Origin: Clostridiales bacterium
GTDB taxonomy: Bacteria > Bacillota > Clostridia > Lachnospirales > CAG-274
Reading direction: 5' to 3'
DNA length: 10,657 nucleotides
Assembly: GCA_021203425.1 (NCBI GenBank)
Contig: JAJQBF010000232.1
Span: 1-10,657, forward strand
This document shows, in pieces, positions 5,864 to 10,657 of the stretch. Positions within the stretch are counted from its first letter, which is position 1; the number at the start of each line of letters is the position of its first letter. Under the pieces are notes generated by a model that saw only the letters and a list, made by a program, of their open reading frames with translations, was not told where the DNA came from and did not search any database. Both the position numbers and the translations under genes were made by a program.

Positions 5864-7477
5864 ATGGAAAAATTTGCTGGAAAATCTATCTATCCGGCTA
5901 TGGCTATAGGTAAAATAGCTTTCAGCACAAAGGAAAAGCAGCAGGTCAGAAGAACGAAAATCGAAGATGCTGCGGCTGAAATTGCAAGGTATGAAGAGGC
6001 AAAGGCTGAGGCAGTAAGCCAGCTTCAGGGTCTTTACGAAAAAGCCCTTAAAGAGGTAGGGGAAGACAACGCAGCGATTTTCGAGGTTCATCAGATGATG
6101 CTTGAAGACGACGACTTTAACGACGGCATCAAGGACAAAATTGAAAATCAGCAGGTTAACGCAGAATATGCCGTTGCCGTAACGGGAGACGCAACAGCCG
6201 AAATGTTCGCAAATATGGAAGACGAATATTTTAAGGCAAGAGCTGTTGACATAAAGGATATTTCCGAAAGAGTTATAAATATCCTTATGGGAAACACAGG
6301 TCTTGACAGCTTAAGCGAACCTTCTATTATAGTAGCGGAAGATTTAGCCCCCAGTGAAACAATTCAGCTTGATAAGGATAAGCTCCTTGCTTTTGTAACA
6401 GAACTTGGCTCCGCAAATTCACACACTGCTATTCTTGCAAGAACAATGAACCTTCCTGCCCTTATCGGTGTTAAAATCGACAAGGCATGGAACGGAAAAA
6501 CAGGTATTGTAGACGGTTATAAGGGTATTATTATTATCGACCCCGACGAAGCTGCTTTAGAGGAATATACGGCAATTCAAAAGAAAGATGCCGAAAAGAA
6601 GGAACTTCTTAAAACTCTTAAAGGCAAGAAGTCTGTTTCAAAAAGCGGCAAAAAGGTTAATCTTTATGCCAATATAGGAAAACCGGCTGATTTGGGAACA
6701 GTTATAGAGAATGACGCAGAAGGAATAGGTCTTTTCAGAAGTGAATTCCTTTACTTAGGCTCAGACGATTTCCCCACAGAAGAAGAACAGTTTGCGGCTT
6801 ATAAGAAAGTAGCCGAAACAATGGGCAAGAAGAGAGTTATAATAAGAACCCTTGACTTAGGCGCCGACAAACAGGTTGACTATTTTAATTTGGGTCAGGA
6901 GGATAACCCGGCTATGGGTTACAGAGCAATCAGAATTTGTCTTGACAGAACAGATATTTTCAAGACACAGCTGAGAGCCTTACTCGGGGCAAGCGCCTTC
7001 GGCAATATTTCAATTATGTATCCTATGATTATCTCATTAGACGAGGTTAAAAAGATTAAGGAAATAGTTGAAGAGGTTAAGGCAGAGCTCAGAGCCGAAA
7101 ACGTTAAGTTTAATGAAAATATAGAACAGGGTATTATGATCGAAACCCCGGCATCTGTAATTATGAGTGATGTTCTTGCCGAAAATGTTGATTTCTTCAG
7201 TATAGGTACAAACGACCTTACACAGTATACACTGGCTATTGACAGGCAGAATTCAAAGCTTGACAATATAAACGACTCTCATCACCCGGCTGTTCTCCGT
7301 TCAATTAAGACAGTAGTTGAAAACGCTCACAAGGCAGGAATCTGGGCAGGAATCTGCGGCGAACTCGGTGCAGACACAACTCTTACACAGACATTCCTTG
7401 ACTACGGTGTAGATGAGCTTTCCGTTTCTCCTTCCTTTGTTCTTCCCGTAAGAAAGGCAATAATCGAATCAGAATAA
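5864..7477 (+). CDS. ptsI: PTS enzyme I (phosphoenolpyruvate-protein phosphotransferase)
   Basis: Enzyme I starts the PTS relay in the cytoplasm by moving phosphate from phosphoenolpyruvate to its own histidine and then to HPr. The protein has 537 residues, slightly short of the usual 570 or so. The N-terminal HPr-binding helical part is followed by the phosphohistidine site SANSHTAILART (His187). The C-terminal barrel binds phosphoenolpyruvate, with GLFRSEFLYL, MYPMI, GIMIETPAS, NDLTQYTLAIDR and the catalytic Cys498 in GICGELGAD. All key residues are present. The ATG at 5864 follows AGAAGGA (5851-5857). It lies in the usual order after ptsH, but the 157-base gap with a repeat is longer than in a typical ptsHI operon. 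A good terminator follows at 7490-7531. It would serve all PTS sugars, not mannitol alone. Confidence 0.95.
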   Translation: MEKFAGKSIYPAMAIGKIAFSTKEKQQVRRTKIEDAAAEIARYEEAKAEAVSQLQGLYEKALKEVGEDNAAIFEVHQMMLEDDDFNDGIKDKIENQQVNAEYAVAVTGDATAEMFANMEDEYFKARAVDIKDISERVINILMGNTGLDSLSEPSIIVAEDLAPSETIQLDKDKLLAFVTELGSANSHTAILARTMNLPALIGVKIDKAWNGKTGIVDGYKGIIIIDPDEAALEEYTAIQKKDAEKKELLKTLKGKKSVSKSGKKVNLYANIGKPADLGTVIENDAEGIGLFRSEFLYLGSDDFPTEEEQFAAYKKVAETMGKKRVIIRTLDLGADKQVDYFNLGQEDNPAMGYRAIRICLDRTDIFKTQLRALLGASAFGNISIMYPMIISLDEVKKIKEIVEEVKAELRAENVKFNENIEQGIMIETPASVIMSDVLAENVDFFSIGTNDLTQYTLAIDRQNSKLDNINDSHHPAVLRSIKTVVENAHKAGIWAGICGELGADTTLTQTFLDYGVDELSVSPSFVLPVRKAIIESE

Positions 7478-7489
7478 TCAAAACTTTAC

Positions 7490-7531
7490 AAAGACCACAC
7501 TGTTTTCAAGTTGGAGCAGTGCGGTCTTTTT
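7490..7531 (+). terminator. Intrinsic terminator of ptsI
   Basis: AAAGACC-A-CACTG (7490-7502) pairs with CAGTG-C-GGTCTTT (7517-7529), with one A-C mismatch at 7497/7522. The loop is 14 bases. The stem ends in a T run (TTTTT, 7527-7531) and begins 12 bases after the ptsI stop. On the opposite strand the mismatch becomes a G-U pair, but no good T run follows there. Confidence 0.82.
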
Positions 7532-7558
7532 ACATTGAAAGAAAATTTTACTATATAC

Positions 7559-7587
7559 TTGAAGATTTTGTATTTATATGTTATTAT
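7559..7587 (+). promoter_or_regulatory. Probable promoter for the zinc-ribbon protein gene
   Basis: TTGAAG (7559-7564) is followed at 17 bases by TATTAT (7582-7587); TATAAA overlaps at 7585-7590. It sits just after the ptsI terminator and about 68 bases before the chosen ATG, so it likely drives the zinc-ribbon and pectate lyase genes together. Confidence 0.5.
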
Positions 7588-7654
7588 AAAATAAGCAGCC
7601 GAAAAGGCAGATTTTTTGAAGAAATGTGTTTATAATCGGAAGGAAGGTATAGAT

Positions 7655-9025
7655 ATGAAATGTACAAACTGCGGAGCCGAAATCAGCGGCAGTGCCAAAT
7701 TTTGCACAAACTGTGGAAAGGCTTTTAACGGAGCGCAGTATGAACAGAGAATATGTCCGTCATGCGGAAGAGCTATTGAGTCGGACGACAGCTTTTGTTC
7801 ATATTGCAGAGTGTCTTTAACGAACAGCGGATATGACAATACAGCCGTAATATATAACAGAGGAGAGGGCAAAAACAAAACAAACAAAACAGCTCCGGTA
7901 TATCACAAAAATGAGGGGAAAGATACAGTCGGCGATGAAAAGGTTAAAACCGTTATTGCCGTTGTGGGAGCGGCGGTTATTATAATAATTGTTTTGACAG
8001 CCGGTCTTGTGTTATCCGCAGGCGAAGGCACAGCCGAAAACAGAATCGGCTTGGGCGGCGCAGAGCAGGAAGAAGATATACAGGAAACAGATTCTTCATT
8101 ATCGTCTGAAGATACAGACATAAACACTGAAGACGGGTTTGAAGAAGTAATAGAACGAATAAGAGAAGAATACGGCGATATTGTTTATAATATAACAAAC
8201 GGTGCATATGAAGAAATTGAAATTTCAAGCGGCATAAAGGCCTATTACAGCGAAAACGATTTGAAGGCTGTTATTGTTTCAGCCGGAGCAGACAATTCCG
8301 ATTATATTAAAACATATTATTACAGCGGCGGAGAGCTTATATGTGCTTATTATGAGGGAGATGCAGCTCAGAGGTTTTATTTTTCCGACGGTGTGCTTTT
8401 GCGTCAAAGATATTTTCCCGATACTTCCGACGTACAGAACTATGTTGATTATGACACAAACACAAGCAGCTGGGAGGGTGTTGTGCTTTCGGAATCTCAA
8501 GCACTTAAGGAAGACTGGCAGAACGCACTGCTAAATTTAAACAGCAGAAATTTAGCGGAAGAAAGTGAACAAAACGGCAGTTCGGCTCAGGCGGAAGAAA
8601 GTCCGGCAGCAGTACCCGACAGCAGCACCGATACTTCTTCGAATTCGGGAAGTTCGCCTTCTGTCTTGGAAATCGAAGACGAAATGGCGGAGCTTATGTA
8701 TAACTATTGTTCAAACCTGTGCAGAGCAATAAATACAAACAATTACAGCCTTGCCGGCAAATATATTGTCTCGGGCAGCAGTCTTGAAACGTCTCAGAAA
8801 AGTCTTGTAAGCAGACTTTATTCCAACGGAACAACGGAAGAACTTGTAAGCTGTAATGTGACAAATGTTGTTTCAGCGGGAACAAACGCATATTATGTTT
8901 ATGTTACGGAAACAGAAAGAATAAATTATGTTGATAAAGGAACAAAGACAAATACATATAATTGGAAGTATACTGCTGTATATACGGGAGGACAGTGGAA
9001 ACTTTCAAATATAGAACAGGCATAA
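7655..9025 (+). CDS. Membrane protein with two N-terminal zinc ribbons and a TcaA/YvbJ-like architecture
   Basis: This 456-residue protein begins with two zinc ribbons (Cys3/6/17/20 as CTNC...CTNC, and Cys34/37/48/51 as CPSC...CSYC). A Lys/Asn-rich linker and one membrane segment (about residues 98-120, VKTVIAVVGAAVIIIIVLT) follow. Next come an acidic Ser/Asp/Glu linker, a Tyr-rich region (about 175-265), a Ser-rich low-complexity spacer (about 302-336) and a C-terminal domain (about 340-456). That last domain looks like the NTF2-like domain of TcaA/YvbJ-type proteins. The ribbons would be cytoplasmic and the rest outside. The function is unknown; cell-envelope sensing or wall association is the usual suggestion for the architecture. 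I chose the ATG at 7655 because AGGAAGG (7641-7647) precedes it at 7 bases and the first ribbon begins at once. A TTG at 7616 extends the frame but has no comparable site. The pectate lyase gene follows after 24 bases, so the two are probably cotranscribed. Confidence 0.75.
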   Translation: MKCTNCGAEISGSAKFCTNCGKAFNGAQYEQRICPSCGRAIESDDSFCSYCRVSLTNSGYDNTAVIYNRGEGKNKTNKTAPVYHKNEGKDTVGDEKVKTVIAVVGAAVIIIIVLTAGLVLSAGEGTAENRIGLGGAEQEEDIQETDSSLSSEDTDINTEDGFEEVIERIREEYGDIVYNITNGAYEEIEISSGIKAYYSENDLKAVIVSAGADNSDYIKTYYYSGGELICAYYEGDAAQRFYFSDGVLLRQRYFPDTSDVQNYVDYDTNTSSWEGVVLSESQALKEDWQNALLNLNSRNLAEESEQNGSSAQAEESPAAVPDSSTDTSSNSGSSPSVLEIEDEMAELMYNYCSNLCRAINTNNYSLAGKYIVSGSSLETSQKSLVSRLYSNGTTEELVSCNVTNVVSAGTNAYYVYVTETERINYVDKGTKTNTYNWKYTAVYTGGQWKLSNIEQA

Positions 9026-9049
9026 AATAACAGGGGAGGATTTATAATT

Positions 9050-10567
9050 ATGAAAGGTCTATTTAAAAAAATAATCTGTATGGGAATGGGCTGTGTTTTT
9101 ATGACGGGAGCCTGTGTTTCCCTTGTTTTCGGAGGCAAGGTTTATTCCGAAAACAGTGTTGTTAAAGAGCTTAAGGCGCTGGGGGTTATTGCGGAAAGTG
9201 AACAGAAGGTCAGATATAAGGTTCCGGCTGTAGAAGGAGAAAAAGTTTCCGTTGATTCCGCTGAAACCTATGGCGGAAAATATGTTGTTGTAACACTTGA
9301 CGGGCGGCTTGAAAATGCAGACTGCTCAGACATTACCCTTAAGAAATATTCCGACAACTGGTATGAATTAAAGCCGGAACTTTCGGATATAGAGGTTGTA
9401 AATAGTTTTACGGTATTAAACGATAAGGGCGCAACGGTTTTTGTTTACGAAATAAATGAGGAAATAGACGGAACAAGGGTTGTTCCCGACAGAACGGGAA
9501 GTAATTTTGAAGATTTGGAGGCAGCTGTGGAACTTGCCGATAATTATCTTTCGTGGCAGATGGATCACAGCGGCTGGGACAAGAGTGTTGACGAACAGGC
9601 TGCAGAGCGTTGGAATGGTATTGACCCCAAAAACAAATTTTCGGGCTGGTCAAGTGTTGACGGTGAGCCTATAGGAACTATAGACAACAACTCAACCTAT
9701 ACTCAGATGAGACAGATTGCGGCGGTTTACAGAGAAGTTAAGGACGAAAAATATAAGGGAAGCATAGAAAAAGGGCTTGATTTTATATTTAAACTCCAAT
9801 ATCCTACAGGGGGTCTTGCCCAGGTTTACCCCAGAAGAGGAAATTATTCGGATTATGTCACATTTAATGACAATGCAATGATAAACACGCTGATTATGCT
9901 TGAAGATATGGAAGAAGGGGTCTATCCCTTCGATTCAGATATAATTTCCGATGAATATAAGGAGAAAATAGAAAACTGCCTCGATAAAGCCACAGATTAC
10001 ATATTAAAGGCTCAAATTGTCTCAAACGGAAAGCTGACTGCGTGGTGCGCTCAGCACGACCCTGTAACCTATGAGCCGAGAGGGGGCAGAGCCTATGAGC
10101 TGCCTTCCATAAGCGGTCAGGAGTCAAAGCCCGTTATTAAATTTTTAATGAACAGAAAGGAACAGACCGAAGAAATCAAAAATGCCGTAGAATGTGCAAT
10201 ACAGTGGTATAAGGATTCTGAGGTTAAGGGTTATAAATATGTAAAGAAAGACCCCGACAATGTTTATTTTGTCGAAGATCCCGACTCGAGTATGTGGCAC
10301 AGATTTTATGAGGTTGATATAAACAGAGCTATTTTCTGTGACAGAGACGGAGTTATTAAATATGACATTATGGAAGTAGGGGAAGAAAGACGAAACGGCT
10401 ATACATGGGCAGGAGCATGGGGAAAGGATATTATTGAAATATATGATACAATAGGATATTATCCCAACAGAATAGAAGCCGTTGTAACGGGAACAAACTC
10501 AAAAACAGCCGACGGAAAAACCCTTTCAGAGGGCAGTCAGACTTCAGCTGAAGGGGAGCTTGGCTGA
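9050..10567 (+). CDS. Exported pectate lyase, polysaccharide lyase family 10
   Basis: Family 10 lyases cut polygalacturonate (plant pectin) by calcium-dependent beta-elimination outside the cell. The 505-residue protein has an N-terminal export segment (Lys-rich start, hydrophobic about 8-28) with no clear cleavage motif. An extra region of about 125 residues (30-150) is not recognised. The lyase domain (about 155-470) has GGLAQVYPRRGNYSDYVTF, NDNAM, WCAQHDPVTYEPR, YELPSISG, MWHRFYEVD and RRNGYTWAGAWG, all family-like. A short Thr/Ser/Glu tail (about 478-505) ends it. No dockerin, sorting signal or carbohydrate-binding module is obvious. The ATG follows GGGGAGGA (9033-9040). The gene lies 24 bases after the zinc-ribbon gene and probably shares its transcript. 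Pectin degradation suits a plant-fibre-fed gut or rumen habitat. The family call is strong. Activity and exact cell location are inferred. Confidence 0.88.
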   Translation: MKGLFKKIICMGMGCVFMTGACVSLVFGGKVYSENSVVKELKALGVIAESEQKVRYKVPAVEGEKVSVDSAETYGGKYVVVTLDGRLENADCSDITLKKYSDNWYELKPELSDIEVVNSFTVLNDKGATVFVYEINEEIDGTRVVPDRTGSNFEDLEAAVELADNYLSWQMDHSGWDKSVDEQAAERWNGIDPKNKFSGWSSVDGEPIGTIDNNSTYTQMRQIAAVYREVKDEKYKGSIEKGLDFIFKLQYPTGGLAQVYPRRGNYSDYVTFNDNAMINTLIMLEDMEEGVYPFDSDIISDEYKEKIENCLDKATDYILKAQIVSNGKLTAWCAQHDPVTYEPRGGRAYELPSISGQESKPVIKFLMNRKEQTEEIKNAVECAIQWYKDSEVKGYKYVKKDPDNVYFVEDPDSSMWHRFYEVDINRAIFCDRDGVIKYDIMEVGEERRNGYTWAGAWGKDIIEIYDTIGYYPNRIEAVVTGTNSKTADGKTLSEGSQTSAEGELG

Positions 10568-10598
10568 TAATATACATTTAAAAGAATAATTTTGCTTA

Positions 10599-10635
10599 AA
10601 ATATGCCCTCAAATTTCGGCTTTGGGAGCATATTT
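10599..10635. terminator. Hairpin after the pectate lyase gene, possible terminator
   Basis: AAATATGC (10599-10606) pairs with GCATATTT (10628-10635). After one C-A mismatch, 10608-10613 pairs with 10621-10626, including one T-G. The loop is seven bases. It starts 32 bases after the lyase stop. The T run after the + strand stem is poor, while the - strand copy is followed by several T residues, so it may act in both directions or mainly for a convergent gene outside the window. Confidence 0.5.
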
Positions 10636-10640
10636 GAGTT

Positions 10641-10646
10641 AAGGAG
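10641..10646 (+). promoter_or_regulatory. Shine-Dalgarno-like AAGGAG at the window end
   Basis: AAGGAG lies 11 bases before the end of the window. A start codon at normal spacing would fall at or just past the edge, so another + strand gene may begin there. No start codon is visible inside the window. Confidence 0.25.
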
Positions 10647-10657
10647 CTGTTATACAG

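Noticed and set aside
7616..7654. TTG at 7616 as the start of the zinc-ribbon protein
   Set aside because: No good ribosome binding site precedes it, and the added 13 residues come before the zinc ribbon that normally begins such proteins. The ATG at 7655 has a clear AGGAAGG.
9140..9240. Partial S-layer homology motif in the pectate lyase N-terminus (VVKELKALGVI)
   Set aside because: Only one short stretch resembles the motif, with no second or third repeat and none of the usual spacing, so it is not called.

Overview
The window reads as a chromosomal segment of a low-to-moderate GC Firmicute, most likely a gut-type Clostridia. The grounds are strong AGGAGG-type ribosome binding sites, TATAAT-type promoters, a Gram-positive-style PTS, U-tailed hairpin terminators, and a Clostridia-style intergenic hairpin repeat. 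All supported genes lie on the + strand.

Region 1 (29-5057) is a hexitol utilisation cluster. It holds a PfkB-family 1-phosphofructokinase-type kinase, a zinc-dependent medium-chain dehydrogenase resembling L-sorbose-1-phosphate reductases, a DeoR-family regulator, and a mannitol-type PTS permease with fused IIC-IIB-IIA domains. The dehydrogenase, the regulator and the start of the permease each carry one single-base indel: near 1431, in an A8 run at 2614-2621, and in the A run at 3193-3196. Repairing each indel restores a full-length family protein, so the cause is either very recent decay or local sequencing error. If the genes are intact, the set suggests that mannitol enters as mannitol-1-phosphate and is oxidised next to the phosphate to fructose-1-phosphate. 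The kinase would then make fructose-1,6-bisphosphate. This is an inference.

Region 2 (5058-5448) is a 390-base intergenic stretch with three layers: a 172-base imperfect palindrome (5100-5271), a G-U-rich terminator hairpin that folds well only as + strand RNA (5291-5349), and a promoter region in front of ptsH.

Region 3 (5449-7531) carries the general PTS proteins HPr (ptsH) and enzyme I (ptsI), followed by a terminator. Enzyme I and HPr would supply phosphate to the mannitol permease. HPr has Lys instead of Ser at position 46. A repeat cassette with two hairpins and a partial tandem repeat separates ptsH from ptsI.

Region 4 (7532-10657) has its own promoter. It encodes a membrane protein with two N-terminal zinc ribbons and an exported family 10 pectate lyase, separated by only 24 bases, and ends at a hairpin. 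A Shine-Dalgarno-like sequence at the very end hints at a further gene beyond the window. I saw no tRNA, rRNA, CRISPR array or transposase gene.
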